This document shows, one piece after another, positions 35,382 through 44,736 of a DNA stretch of 64,000 bases (positions are counted from its first letter, which is position 1; each line of letters begins with the position of its first letter). A program made the position numbers and the translations under genes. Source of the stretch: Microbispora siamensis (lineage in GTDB: Bacteria; Actinomycetota; Actinomycetes; Streptosporangiales; Streptosporangiaceae); the NCBI RefSeq assembly GCF_016863095.1, contig NZ_BOOF01000031.1, positions 100,770 through 164,769 of the forward strand. Direction: 5' to 3'. The notes under the pieces are model-generated. The model was not told the DNA's origin. It made no database searches and was given only the letters and a program-made list of their open reading frames with translations.

Positions 35382-35806
35382 ACCCGCCCGATGTACGCAT
35401 CCGCCACGGAGCGCTCGACGACGTCCCCGCCGTGCTTCGGTTCTGGCTGGACGCCGCGGAGAACACCGACAGGCACGACGACGCCGGCAAGGTCGTGGCT
35501 CTGATCGAGCGCGACCCCGAGGCGCTGCTCATCGCCGAGATCGACGGCCGGATCGCCGGCACGCTCATCGCCGGGTGGGACGGCTGGCGCGCCCACCTCT
35601 ACCGGCTCGCCGTGGACCCGGCCCACCGGCGCATGGGCATCGGATCGCGGCTGATCCGGGCCGCCGAGGAGCGGTTCAGGAAGTTCGGCGCGTTCCGCGC
35701 GGACGCGATGGTCCTGCACGACAACGCCCTGGCGCACCACGCCTGGACGGCGGCGGGATACGCGATGCAGACCGACTGCGCCCGCTGGGTCAGGCGCCTC
35801 ACCTGA
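35378..35806 (+). CDS. GNAT-family N-acetyltransferase
   Basis: The 142-residue protein has the acetyl-CoA-binding motif A LYRLAVDPAHRRMGIGSRLIRAAEERF (about 72-98) and a C-terminal AHHAWTAAGYAMQTDCARWVR. The ATG overlaps the stop of the HelD-like gene (ATGA), so the two are translationally coupled. The substrate is unknown; coupling to a drug-tolerance-type ATPase makes antibiotic or protein acetylation worth considering. Confidence 0.87.
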   Translation: MNPPDVRIRHGALDDVPAVLRFWLDAAENTDRHDDAGKVVALIERDPEALLIAEIDGRIAGTLIAGWDGWRAHLYRLAVDPAHRRMGIGSRLIRAAEERFRKFGAFRADAMVLHDNALAHHAWTAAGYAMQTDCARWVRRLT

Positions 35807-35820
35807 GGCGTACAACGGGA

Positions 35821-35852
35821 AAGGGCGGCTCCCCCGAGGGGGAACCGCCCTT
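35821..35852. terminator. Bidirectional terminator between GNAT and groEL
   Basis: AAGGGCGG pairs with CCGCCCTT, with inner C5/G5 pairing around GA. It serves the convergent groEL and GNAT genes. Confidence 0.85.
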
Positions 35853-35878
35853 CCGTTGAGACGAAGCAGGCAGATGGA

Positions 35879-37531
<1,653 letters not shown>

Positions 37532-37608
37532 TCAACGGACCGAGCCGACGCCCGCGACGGCTTGGACCCGCTATCCCTGCGCGGGCCCCATCGCCCCGAT
37601 CCCGGTTG

Positions 37609-37635
37609 TTGTCACTCTCGACCTCAGAGTGCCAA
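37609..37635. promoter_or_regulatory. CIRCE operator 1 (HrcA site)
   Basis: TTGTCACTC-N9-GAGTGCCAA matches the CIRCE consensus (TTAGCACTC-N9-GAGTGCTAA) at 15 of 18 arm positions. It lies about 110 bases upstream of groEL. Confidence 0.85.
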
Positions 37636-37643
37636 ACAAGTAT

Positions 37644-37670
37644 TTAGCACTCTACCCCTGAGAGTGCAAG
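37644..37670. promoter_or_regulatory. CIRCE operator 2 (HrcA site)
   Basis: TTAGCACTC-N9-GAGTGCAAG has a perfect left arm and 7 of 9 in the right arm. It is only 8 bases from the first site. Confidence 0.88.
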
Positions 37671-37713
37671 CGGAAGCCGTTCTGACCAGCTTGGACGGTA
37701 TGCCCAGACCAGT

Positions 37714-37760
37714 GCGAAGCGGGAGACACCGAGCGAGCCGTCGAGCGAAGCGGGAGACAC
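37714..37760. repeat. 16-bp direct repeat
   Basis: GCGAAGCGGGAGACAC occurs at 37714-37729 and 37745-37760, between the groEL promoter and the terminator of the cold-shock gene. No function is evident. Confidence 0.8.
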
Positions 37761-37762
37761 GC

Positions 37763-37801
37763 GGAAGGCCCGGCACGCGGTGTCCGCGCGCCGGGCCTTC
37801 C
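37763..37801 (-). terminator. Terminator of the cspA gene
   Basis: GGAAGGCCCGGC and GCCGGGCCTTCC form a perfect 12-bp stem (37763-37774/37790-37801) 16 bases beyond the csp stop. Confidence 0.8.
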
Positions 37802-37817
37802 AAGGTCGATGACGGGA

Positions 37818-38018
37818 TCAGACGGCCCGTACGGCTTCCGCCTGCGGGCCCTTCTGACCCTGCGTGATGTCGAACTCAACCCGCTGACCCTGCTCGAGGG
37901 CCTTGTAGCCGTCCATCAGGATTGCCGAGTAATGGACGAACACGTCCTTACCACCGTCTACCGCGATGAAGCCGTAGCCCTTGTCCGCGTTAAACCATTT
38001 GACGGTGCCCTGCGCCAC
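37818..38018 (-). CDS. CspA-family cold-shock protein
   Basis: The 66-residue nucleic-acid chaperone is a single cold-shock domain with RNP1 [10 protein letters not shown] and RNP2 [11 protein letters not shown] 38018 is preceded by GAGGAG. It lies between groEL2 and the moaD-like gene on the same strand, but has its own promoter and terminator. Confidence 0.95.
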   Translation of the reverse strand: MAQGTVKWFNADKGYGFIAVDGGKDVFVHYSAILMDGYKALEQGQRVEFDITQGQKGPQAEAVRAV

Positions 38019-38084
38019 TTCCGACTCCTCTTGCTGGGCTGGGGACCACACCCAAGAAGCCCCCGGTTTTGTCGATCGTCCTCG

Positions 38085-38112
38085 ACCATACCCGTGTCAA
38101 GGCGTAGGACAA
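38085..38112 (-). promoter_or_regulatory. Promoter of the cspA gene
   Basis: On the minus strand, TTGTCC (38107-38112), a 16-bp spacer and TATGGT (38085-38090) predict a leader of about 60 nt before GTG 38018. Long leaders are common in cold-shock genes. Confidence 0.5.
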
Positions 38113-38274
38113 CAGAGTCAATCCGCAAACTACTACTTGGCGTTCGCTCAAAGCGGGATCGAAGAATATTCACTTTGCTGTTGAATAGTTGAGAGCTGCA
38201 CCATTTGCCATGGCACCGCATGACTTCTTCACCGACAGAAGTGCATGTCAGGTGCTCGGCCCCGGCGCGGCGGC

Positions 38275-38550
38275 TCAGCCTCCGGCGACGGCAGGGATGA
38301 CCGAAATCTGCACCCCGTCCGGCGTGGCGGTGTCCAGACCGTCGGCGAATCGGACATCCTCTTCCCCGACGTAGACGTTGACAAAACGCCGGATCTTACC
38401 CGTCTCATCCAGGATGCGCCCGCCGATGCCGGGGTAGTCCGCGTCCAGCTTCTGCAGGACCTCCCGGAGCGTTCCCCCCTCCCCGCTCACCTCCGCGGCT
38501 CCGTTGGTGTACGTCCGGAGAATCGTCGGAATCCGCACGGAAACGCTCAT
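38275..38550 (-). CDS. MoaD/ThiS-like ubiquitin-fold sulfur carrier
   Basis: The 91-residue beta-grasp protein (SVRIPTILRTYTNGAAEVSGEGGTLREVLQKLDADYPGIGGRI...) ends PAVAGG. The C-terminal Gly-Gly is the site of adenylation and thiocarboxylation in sulfur carriers such as CysO, MoaD and ThiS. It starts 44 bases after the stop of the ThrC-like gene on the same strand, within the SAM-riboswitch transcript, so it probably donates sulfur to that enzyme. No JAMM protease or MoeB-like activator is adjacent. Confidence 0.87.
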   Translation of the reverse strand: MSVSVRIPTILRTYTNGAAEVSGEGGTLREVLQKLDADYPGIGGRILDETGKIRRFVNVYVGEEDVRFADGLDTATPDGVQISVIPAVAGG

Positions 38551-38594
38551 TGTTCGCTCGCTTTCTTACTACCGATGGGCCTGTTGAAACGCTT

Positions 38595-39869
38595 TCAGTT
38601 GGCGAATGCCGCACGGAACGCGTCGAGAGAGGGACGGATGACGGCGGCGGGACGGGCGTGCTCGGACACCGCGTCGAGTGTCTTCAGCCCGTCGCCGGTG
38701 TTCAGCACCACGGTCTCGGCATCGGGGTCGAGACGGCCCTCGCGCACCAGCTTGCGGAGCACGCCGACCGTGACGCCGCCCGCGGTCTCGGCGAAGACGC
38801 CCTCGGTCCTGGCCAGCAGGCGGATGGCCTCGACCACTTCCTGGTCGTTCACGTCCTCCACCGCGCCGCCCGTCCGCCGCGCGATGTCGAGCACGTACGG
38901 CCCGTCCGCCGGGTTGCCGATCGCCAGGGACTTGGCGATGGTGTCGGGCCGCACCGGCTGCACCACGTCCTGCCCGGCCTTGAACGCCCGGGAGACCGGC
39001 GAGCAGCCCTCGGCCTGCGCCCCGAAGATCCGGTAGGGCCGCTCCTCGACCAGCCCCAGCTTGATCAGCTCACGGAAGCCCTTGTCGATCTTGGTGAGCT
39101 GAGAGCCGGAGGCCACCGGGATGACGATCTGGTCGGGCAGCCGCCAGCCGAGCTGCTCGGCGATCTCGTACGCCAGCGTCTTGGAGCCCTCGGCGTAGAA
39201 GGGCCGGAGGTTGACGTTGACGAAGCCCCACTTCTCGCCCAGCTCGTCACCGATGAGCTCGGAGCAGAAGCGGTTGACCTCGTCGTAGTTGCCGTCGATG
39301 GCGACCAGGCGGCCACCGTACACGGCGGCCATGGTGACCTTGGCCGGCTCCAGGTCGGCGGGGATGAACACGCAGGAGTCCAGCCCGGCCCGGGCGGCGG
39401 CCGCGCTCACCGCGCCGGCGAGGTTGCCGGTGGAGGAGCACGACAGGGTGTGGAAGCCGAAGTTGCGCGCGGCCTCAAGCGCGATCGCGACGACCCGGTC
39501 CTTGAAGGAGTGGGTCGGGTTGCCGGAGTCGTCCTTGACGTGAAGCGACCGCAGGCCCAGCTCGGCCGCCAGCCTGTCGGCCTTCACGAGCTTGGTCCAG
39601 CCGGGCTGGAGGTTGGGCTTGGCCGCCACGCCGGCGGGAACGGGGAGCAGGGAGCGGTACCGCCAGATGTTCGCCGGGCCGGACTCGATGTCCTCCCGGC
39701 GAACCTCGCCGAAGTCGTACGCCACCTCAAGGGGGCCGAAACACTCCGTACAGGCGAAAATCGGACCGAGGTCGTAAAGAGCGCCACATTCGCGACACGA
39801 AAGGCCGGTGGCGGGGCCGAACTCGACGGTGTTCGCGGCAGTGTTAGCGGCAGTGCTGGTGTGCGCCAT
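38595..39869 (-). CDS. Threonine-synthase-family PLP enzyme, candidate homocysteine synthase
   Basis: The 424-residue fold-type II PLP enzyme has an N-terminal zinc ribbon (Cys25, 28, 40, 43) and the PLP Lys123 in NPTHSFKDRVV. The phosphate/PLP-binding loop is SCSSTGNLAGAV. Annotation pipelines would call it ThrC (O-phosphohomoserine to threonine). However, it lies under a SAM-I riboswitch and next to a Gly-Gly sulfur carrier. The same substrate could instead be sulfurylated to homocysteine. I recall such an enzyme described in Streptomyces (MetM), unverified here. ATG 39869 is set by the riboswitch. Confidence 0.85.
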   Translation of the reverse strand: MAHTSTAANTAANTVEFGPATGLSCRECGALYDLGPIFACTECFGPLEVAYDFGEVRREDIESGPANIWRYRSLLPVPAGVAAKPNLQPGWTKLVKADRLAAELGLRSLHVKDDSGNPTHSFKDRVVAIALEAARNFGFHTLSCSSTGNLAGAVSAAAARAGLDSCVFIPADLEPAKVTMAAVYGGRLVAIDGNYDEVNRFCSELIGDELGEKWGFVNVNLRPFYAEGSKTLAYEIAEQLGWRLPDQIVIPVASGSQLTKIDKGFRELIKLGLVEERPYRIFGAQAEGCSPVSRAFKAGQDVVQPVRPDTIAKSLAIGNPADGPYVLDIARRTGGAVEDVNDQEVVEAIRLLARTEGVFAETAGGVTVGVLRKLVREGRLDPDAETVVLNTGDGLKTLDAVSEHARPAAVIRPSLDAFRAAFAN

Positions 39870-39883
39870 GAAGCGAGGCCTTT

Positions 39884-40022
39884 CCCTCATCTTCGCTCGC
39901 GACCACCTTGGCCGCGAGCCGGAATTGGCACCTGTCCCGGCCGGGCCTCGTGGGCACGAGTTCGACACCGGGGAGGTTGCCGGGGCTTCGCAGGGCCGGT
40001 CCCTCCACCCCTCTGGATGAGC
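39884..40022 (-). promoter_or_regulatory. SAM-I (S-box) riboswitch
   Basis: On the minus strand the leader reads CTCATCCAGAGGGGTGGAGG, then GGACCGGCCCTGCGAAGCCC, CGGCAACCTC, GTGCCAATTCC and GAAGATGAGGG. These are all the conserved blocks of the SAM-I aptamer in order. P1 is formed by 40016-40021 with 39886-39891. The 3' strand of P1 overlaps the purine-rich GAGGGAAAGG that precedes the ATG by about 10-14 bases. No intrinsic terminator follows, so SAM probably blocks translation initiation. Confidence 0.95.
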
Positions 40023-40119
40023 ATGTTCAGTTGTAGGACCTTCCGAGAAAGGTCTCTAGCACTGTACCCCGGCGTCCCCGGTGTCCGTTCCGACGTCTCA
40101 CATGGCGAGACGTTTCGTA

Positions 40120-40671
40120 TCAGCCGTACGCCTCGCCGAGCGCGCTCTGCACGTACTTGCGCGCCTGGTGGATACGGGACTTGACCGTTCCGAGGGGGAT
40201 CTTGAGCTGGTCGGCGACCTCCGCGTAGTCGAGCTGGCAGATGTCGCGCAGCACGAGCGCCTGGGCGAGGTCGGGCCGCTCGGCCTCCAGCGCCTCCATC
40301 GCGTCGAGCAGGTCGAGCCGCGACCCGGCGATGACGCTCACCCGCCGGGGATCGGGCCGCTGCTCGGGCAGTTCCTCCGCCTGCTCCGACGAGCGCCGCT
40401 TGAGCGAGCGGTAGGTGGTCCTGGCGCAGTTCACGGTCACGATGTGCAGCCAGGTGCTGAACTTGGCCCGCCCCTCGAACCTCGCGATGTTGCGCGCCAC
40501 GGCGAGCAGCGTGTCCTGCGCGGCCTCCTCGGCGTCCTGCCGATACGGTAGAAGGCGCTCGCAGTGCCGCAACACGTCGGGCTCGATGCGCCGCAGCAGT
40601 TCACCGAGCGCGCGGTGGTCCCCCTGGGCAGCCGATCGGGCCAGGTCCTCGGTCGTGTCGTCCAGTGCCAT
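40120..40671 (-). CDS. ECF RNA polymerase sigma factor
   Basis: The 183-residue sigma factor has region 2 (DVLRHCERLLPYRQDAEEAAQDTLLAVARNIARFEGRAKFSTWLHIVTVNCARTTYRS) and region 4 (LVLRDICQLDYAEVADQLKIPLGTVKSRIHQARKYV). No anti-sigma gene is adjacent. I prefer ATG 40671 (GGGAGGG upstream), because the in-frame ATG 40704 overlaps a TAGGAT -10. The longer start remains possible. It is divergent from otsA with a short shared promoter. Confidence 0.9.
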   Translation of the reverse strand: MALDDTTEDLARSAAQGDHRALGELLRRIEPDVLRHCERLLPYRQDAEEAAQDTLLAVARNIARFEGRAKFSTWLHIVTVNCARTTYRSLKRRSSEQAEELPEQRPDPRRVSVIAGSRLDLLDAMEALEAERPDLAQALVLRDICQLDYAEVADQLKIPLGTVKSRIHQARKYVQSALGEAYG

Positions 40672-40774
40672 GCCGTATTCAGCCCTCCCGCGATCGGTTG
40701 ACATCCTATTGACGGAGGTCGGCTTTTATTAATCTTCCGGCATGCGCGCCCGCTCTGATCGAGGGAACCCCAAG

Positions 40775-42199
40775 ATGAGCAGCACCGTTCTGATCGCGTC
40801 CAACCGGGGTCCGGTGTCCTTCACGCTGTCGGACGACGGCGGCCTGACCATGCGCAGGGGCGGCGGCGGGCTCGTCTCCGGCCTGTCCGAGGTGGTCAAG
40901 GACACCGACGTCCTGTGGGTCTGCGCGGCGCTGTCGGACGGCGACCGGGGCGCGGTGCGTCACGCGCCCGGCGGGCGCCTCGACCGGGCCTTCGAGACGG
41001 GGCCGATCCGCATGCTGGACATCCCGCCCGCGGTCTTCCACCGGGCCTACAACGCCGTGGCCAACTCGACTCTCTGGTTCGTCAACCACCTGCTTTACAA
41101 CACGCCCTTCTCCCCCGAGTTCGGCACGCGGTTCCGCCGCGAGTGGGAGTCGTACCGCACGTACAACGGGGCCTTCGCGCTGGCCCTGGCCGAGGAGGCG
41201 GCCCACCGGGCGCGCGTCATGGTGCAGGACTACCACCTGACGCTGACCCCGGCGATGCTCCGGGTCGAGCGGCCCGACCTGCGCATCGCCCACTTCTCGC
41301 ACACGCCCTGGGCGCCGCCCGAATACTTCGCGCTGCTGCCCGAGGACGTCGTGGCCGAGGTGCTGACGGGCATCCTCGGCGCCGACCACGCCGGGTTCCT
41401 CACCGCGCGCTGGGCCCGCGCCTTCATGGACTGCTGCGAGACGCTGCTCGGGGCCCGGGCGGACCACGCCGCCCGCACGGTGACGTACGAAGGGCGGACC
41501 ACCAGGATCGGCGTCCACCCGCTGGGGGTGAACGGCGAGGCGCTGCTCGCCCGGGCGGGCGAGCCGGACGTCGAGTCGCACATGACCGTGATCAGGGACC
41601 TCGTGGGCGACCGCAAGCTGATCGTGCGCATCGACCGCACCGAGCTTTCCAAGAACATCGTGCGCGGCCTGCGGGCCTACCAGGAGTTCCTGGCCGCCCA
41701 TCCCGAGTGGCACGGCCGGGTCGTCCACCTCGCGTTCGCCTATCCCTCGCGGCACGACCTGCCCGAATACCGCGAGTACACGGCGGCCGTGCAGCGCTGC
41801 GCCAAGGAGATCGAGGACGAGTACGCGACCGAGGACTGGGACCCGCTGATCCTCAACGTGAACGACGACTACCCGCGCTCGCTGGCCGCCTACCGGCTGG
41901 CCGACGTGCTGCTCGTCAACCCGATCAGGGACGGCATGAACCTGGTGGCCAAGGAGGGCCCGATCCTGTCGCCCCGGTGCGCGCTGGTGCTGTCCCGCGA
42001 GGCGGGCGCGGCGGCCGAGCTGGGGGCCGACTCCCTGCTCGTCAACCCCTACGACGTGTCCGGCACGGCGGCGGCGCTGCACGAGGCGCTGACGCTGCCG
42101 GAGCAGGAGCGGCTCACGCGCGGCCTGCGGCTGCGGGAGGCCGCCACCGCCCTGCCGCCCCAGCGCTGGTTCGAGGACCAGCTCGCCGCGCTGATCTAG
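40775..42199 (+). CDS. otsA: Trehalose-6-phosphate synthase (GT20)
   Basis: The 474-residue retaining glycosyltransferase joins UDP- or GDP-glucose to glucose-6-phosphate. It shows TVLIASNRGPVSF at the N-terminus, MVQDYHLTLTPAMLR in the middle, GVHPLGVNGE, and the C-terminal donor-binding motif VNPIRDGMNLVAKEG. ATG 40775 has GAGGGAA 7 bases upstream. A -10 TAATCT ends at 40735. The partner phosphatase otsB is 2.5 kb away on the opposite strand. Trehalose gives osmotic and spore-stress protection. Confidence 0.92.
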   Translation: MSSTVLIASNRGPVSFTLSDDGGLTMRRGGGGLVSGLSEVVKDTDVLWVCAALSDGDRGAVRHAPGGRLDRAFETGPIRMLDIPPAVFHRAYNAVANSTLWFVNHLLYNTPFSPEFGTRFRREWESYRTYNGAFALALAEEAAHRARVMVQDYHLTLTPAMLRVERPDLRIAHFSHTPWAPPEYFALLPEDVVAEVLTGILGADHAGFLTARWARAFMDCCETLLGARADHAARTVTYEGRTTRIGVHPLGVNGEALLARAGEPDVESHMTVIRDLVGDRKLIVRIDRTELSKNIVRGLRAYQEFLAAHPEWHGRVVHLAFAYPSRHDLPEYREYTAAVQRCAKEIEDEYATEDWDPLILNVNDDYPRSLAAYRLADVLLVNPIRDGMNLVAKEGPILSPRCALVLSREAGAAAELGADSLLVNPYDVSGTAAALHEALTLPEQERLTRGLRLREAATALPPQRWFEDQLAALI

Positions 42200-42265
42200 A
42201 CGGGGCCGGCGCCGGGCGACCGGCTCTCGTGCCCGGATGATCTGCTGCGCTACCCTTGCCTGGTT

Positions 42266-43432
42266 TTGGACCGCAACATAAAGGTCACCAGGGACAGCCC
42301 CACCTGGTTGATCTATCTCCAGCTCGCCACCTTCGCCACCTACCTGTACGGCATGTCGGCCGCCCTGCCCCTCCTGCGCGCCGAACTCGGCGTGTCCCAG
42401 GCCGTCGGCGGGCTGCACGGCACGGGGATGGCGCTCGGCGGCATCGCCGGCGGGCTGGCCCTGCCCACGCTGACCAGGCGGTTCGGGCGCCGCGTCGTCA
42501 CCTGGGCCGGTTTGGCCGGGATGAACGCCGGGGTGCTCCTCGTCCTGGTCGGGCACGCGCTCCCGTTCACGCTGGCCGGTTTCACGCTCGCCGGCGCCTG
42601 CGGTTCGACGGCGCTGTACGTGATGATGGCGGTGCTCAGCGACCACCACGGCCCGGCGGGGGCGGCCGTCATCAGCGAGGCCAACGCGGTCGCCGTCATC
42701 GCCGGAATCGCCGCCACCTACGCCTTCAGCGTGGTGGCCGAGTCGCCGGCCGGCTGGCGGCCCGCGCTGTTGGTGCCCGTGGCCTCCACCCTCCTGCTGG
42801 CCCTGTTCATGGGCCGGGTCTGGGTGCCGCCGGCGCCCGTTCCGCCGCGGTCGCCGTCGCCGTCCAGGGCCTCCGGCAGAATCCCGTACGGCTGGCGCTT
42901 CCACGTCGCCGGAGCGGTCCTGCTGTGCCGCGTGGCCCTCGAGTTCGCCTTCAACCTGTGGGCCGCCGAGTTGCTCTCCCAGCGGACCGGGCTGTCCCCC
43001 GGCGTGGCGGCGACCGGGCTGAGCGCGATGCTGGCCGGCATGGCCGCGGGCCGGTTCGGCGGCGCCCGGCTGGCCCTGCGCTTCGCGCCGGGGTCGGTGC
43101 TGCTGGGCTCGCTCGGGGTGACCCTGGCGGGCTGGGCGCTGTTCTGGGTGGGAACCTCTGCGCCGGTCTGCTACGCCGGGCTCGCTCTCAGCGGGCTCGG
43201 CATCTCGGTCCAGTTCCCCATGGGCCTGACGCGCATGATCGAGGTGTCGGGAGGCCGGCCGGACCAGGCGTCGGGCACGGCCTCGATCTGGGCGGGCATG
43301 GGCTCGGGCAGCGGGCCGTTCGTGCTCGGCGCGCTGGGCGACGGTTTCGGGACGCACACGGCGTTCCTGCTCGCGCCCGCCCTGATCGCGATAGCCGCGG
43401 GCGGAGTGGCCGCGTCCAGGACGCGTTCCTGA
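42266..43432 (+). CDS. MFS transporter
   Basis: The 388-residue membrane protein has about 12 helices: WLIYLQLATFATYLYGMSAALPLLRAELGVSQAVGGLHG, then PTLTRRFGRRVVTWAGLAG after helix 2, and a second-half motif MAAGRFGGARLALRFAPGSV. The start is uncertain: TTG 42266 follows a TACCCT-type -10 by 9 bases, and no nearby ATG would keep helix 1. It is downstream of otsA by 66 bases. Substrate unknown. Confidence 0.78.
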   Translation: MDRNIKVTRDSPTWLIYLQLATFATYLYGMSAALPLLRAELGVSQAVGGLHGTGMALGGIAGGLALPTLTRRFGRRVVTWAGLAGMNAGVLLVLVGHALPFTLAGFTLAGACGSTALYVMMAVLSDHHGPAGAAVISEANAVAVIAGIAATYAFSVVAESPAGWRPALLVPVASTLLLALFMGRVWVPPAPVPPRSPSPSRASGRIPYGWRFHVAGAVLLCRVALEFAFNLWAAELLSQRTGLSPGVAATGLSAMLAGMAAGRFGGARLALRFAPGSVLLGSLGVTLAGWALFWVGTSAPVCYAGLALSGLGISVQFPMGLTRMIEVSGGRPDQASGTASIWAGMGSGSGPFVLGALGDGFGTHTAFLLAPALIAIAAGGVAASRTRS

Positions 43433-43457
43433 ACGTCCGGGCCACTCTGAAGGCCGA

Positions 43458-44057
43458 TCAGTTCCAGGTCGCGTTCTTGAGGATCGCGCTCAGCTGCGGG
43501 TGGTCCCACTGGTCGAGGACCAGGATCTTCGACGTGGGCAGATACCACTCGCGCTGGTTGTAGTGCAGCTTCACCCGCCACTTCTTGTCGACGCAGGTCG
43601 CCGCCCACTTGTGGTAGTCCGCCTTGTGGCCGGGGCCGACCTGCCGCAGCCCCTTCTCCGCGATCTTCCACTCGCCCTTGTACAGTTTGTAGCTCTTGGG
43701 ACAGATGCTGACGTCGGTCGCGGGGTCGAAGCCGTACTTCGGCTTGTACGCCTGGAACGTGCGGAGCCCGATCTTGAGCGCCTTGGGACCCAGCACCCAG
43801 AAGCTGTGGCACCCCCAGTCGCGGAAACCGAAGTCCTCGGTGCCGTAGGTGGGGCACGAGCCGGTGATGACGCGCACCCAGTCCTTGTCGTCCTTGGCCA
43901 CCTTCCACGACGTGGGGATCGTGAGGGTCAGACCGTTCCGCAGGTGGACCTGCTTGGTGCCGCCGCTTTCGCTCGCGAACGCCGCCGCCGGAGCCGTCAG
44001 GGTGGCCGCCAGCACGGCCAGGCCGGCCGCCGCGGCCCAGATCGTCTTTCTGAACAT
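43458..44057 (-). CDS. Secreted protein, tandem paralogue A
   Basis: The 199-residue exported protein has a signal peptide (MFRKTIWAAAAGLAVLAATLTAPAAAFA). The mature region has a beta-rich LRNGLTLTIPTSWKV start, paired Cys in GSCPTYGTEDFGFRDWGCHSFWV, further Cys at about 117 and 153, and a conserved end HYNQREWYLPTSKILVLDQWDHPQLSAILKNATW. It is closely similar throughout to the next gene upstream, indicating a recent duplication. No known family recognised; the LTLTIP-SWKV start recalls lipoprotein LpqN-like folds only loosely. Confidence 0.75.
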   Translation of the reverse strand: MFRKTIWAAAAGLAVLAATLTAPAAAFASESGGTKQVHLRNGLTLTIPTSWKVAKDDKDWVRVITGSCPTYGTEDFGFRDWGCHSFWVLGPKALKIGLRTFQAYKPKYGFDPATDVSICPKSYKLYKGEWKIAEKGLRQVGPGHKADYHKWAATCVDKKWRVKLHYNQREWYLPTSKILVLDQWDHPQLSAILKNATWN

Positions 44058-44126
44058 GTCCGGCACACTAGGCGCGGTCGCTTGCGGACGACTTGCGGCC
44101 CGATAGACAAATCACCAAGTGCGACG

Positions 44127-44726
44127 TCAGCTCCAGGTGGCGTTCTTGAGTATCGTGCTCAGCCCCGGGGTCCCCCACTGGTCGATCACCAGGATCTTCG
44201 ACGTCGGCAGGTACCACTCGCGCTGGTTGTAGTGCGCCTTCACCTTGTAGGAGCTCATGGTCACGCAGGTCCCCGCCCAGTTGCGGTAGTACGCCTTGTG
44301 TCCCGGCCCGACCTGCCGCAGCCCCTTCTCGGCGAGCTTGCTCTGGCCCATGTAGAGGTTCTTCTTGACGGGGCAGGGCCCGACGTCGGTGGCCGGGTAG
44401 AACGGGCCGTCCGGCGTGTACTTCTGGAACAGCTCGTGGCCGATCTTGATGGCTCCGGGCCCCATGACCCAGAAGCTGTGGCACCCCGAGTCGCGGAAGC
44501 CGTACGTGTCCGTGCCCTTGGTCGGGCACGAGCCGGTGATGACCCGCACCCAGTCCTTGTCCTTGGCGTCGACCTTCCAGGACGACGGGATCCTGAGGGT
44601 CAGGCCCTTGCGCAGGTGCAGCGGCTTGGTGGCCGCGCTGTCGTTCGCGAACGCCGCCGCCGGAGCCGCCAGGGACGCCGCCAGCACGGCCAGGCCGGCC
44701 GCCGCGGCCGAGATCGTCTTCCTCAT
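44127..44726 (-). CDS. Secreted protein, tandem paralogue B
   Basis: The 199-residue exported protein has a signal peptide (MRKTISAAAAGLAVLAASLAAPAAAFA), almost identical to that of paralogue A. It shares DKDWVRVITGSCPT, GFRD-GCHSFWV, EKGLRQVGPGHKA and HYNQREWYLPTSKILV. The middle differs most (HELFQKYTPDGPFYPATDVGPCPVKKNLYMG). Order is paralogue B then A on the minus strand, 69 bases apart, and otsB lies just upstream. Confidence 0.75.
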   Translation of the reverse strand: MRKTISAAAAGLAVLAASLAAPAAAFANDSAATKPLHLRKGLTLRIPSSWKVDAKDKDWVRVITGSCPTKGTDTYGFRDSGCHSFWVMGPGAIKIGHELFQKYTPDGPFYPATDVGPCPVKKNLYMGQSKLAEKGLRQVGPGHKAYYRNWAGTCVTMSSYKVKAHYNQREWYLPTSKILVIDQWGTPGLSTILKNATWS

Positions 44727-44736
44727 GCCCCGGACA

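Noticed and set aside
40706..43357. 883-codon minus-strand frame over otsA and MFS
   Set aside because: Spans two recognised plus-strand genes; composition is that of a shadow frame.
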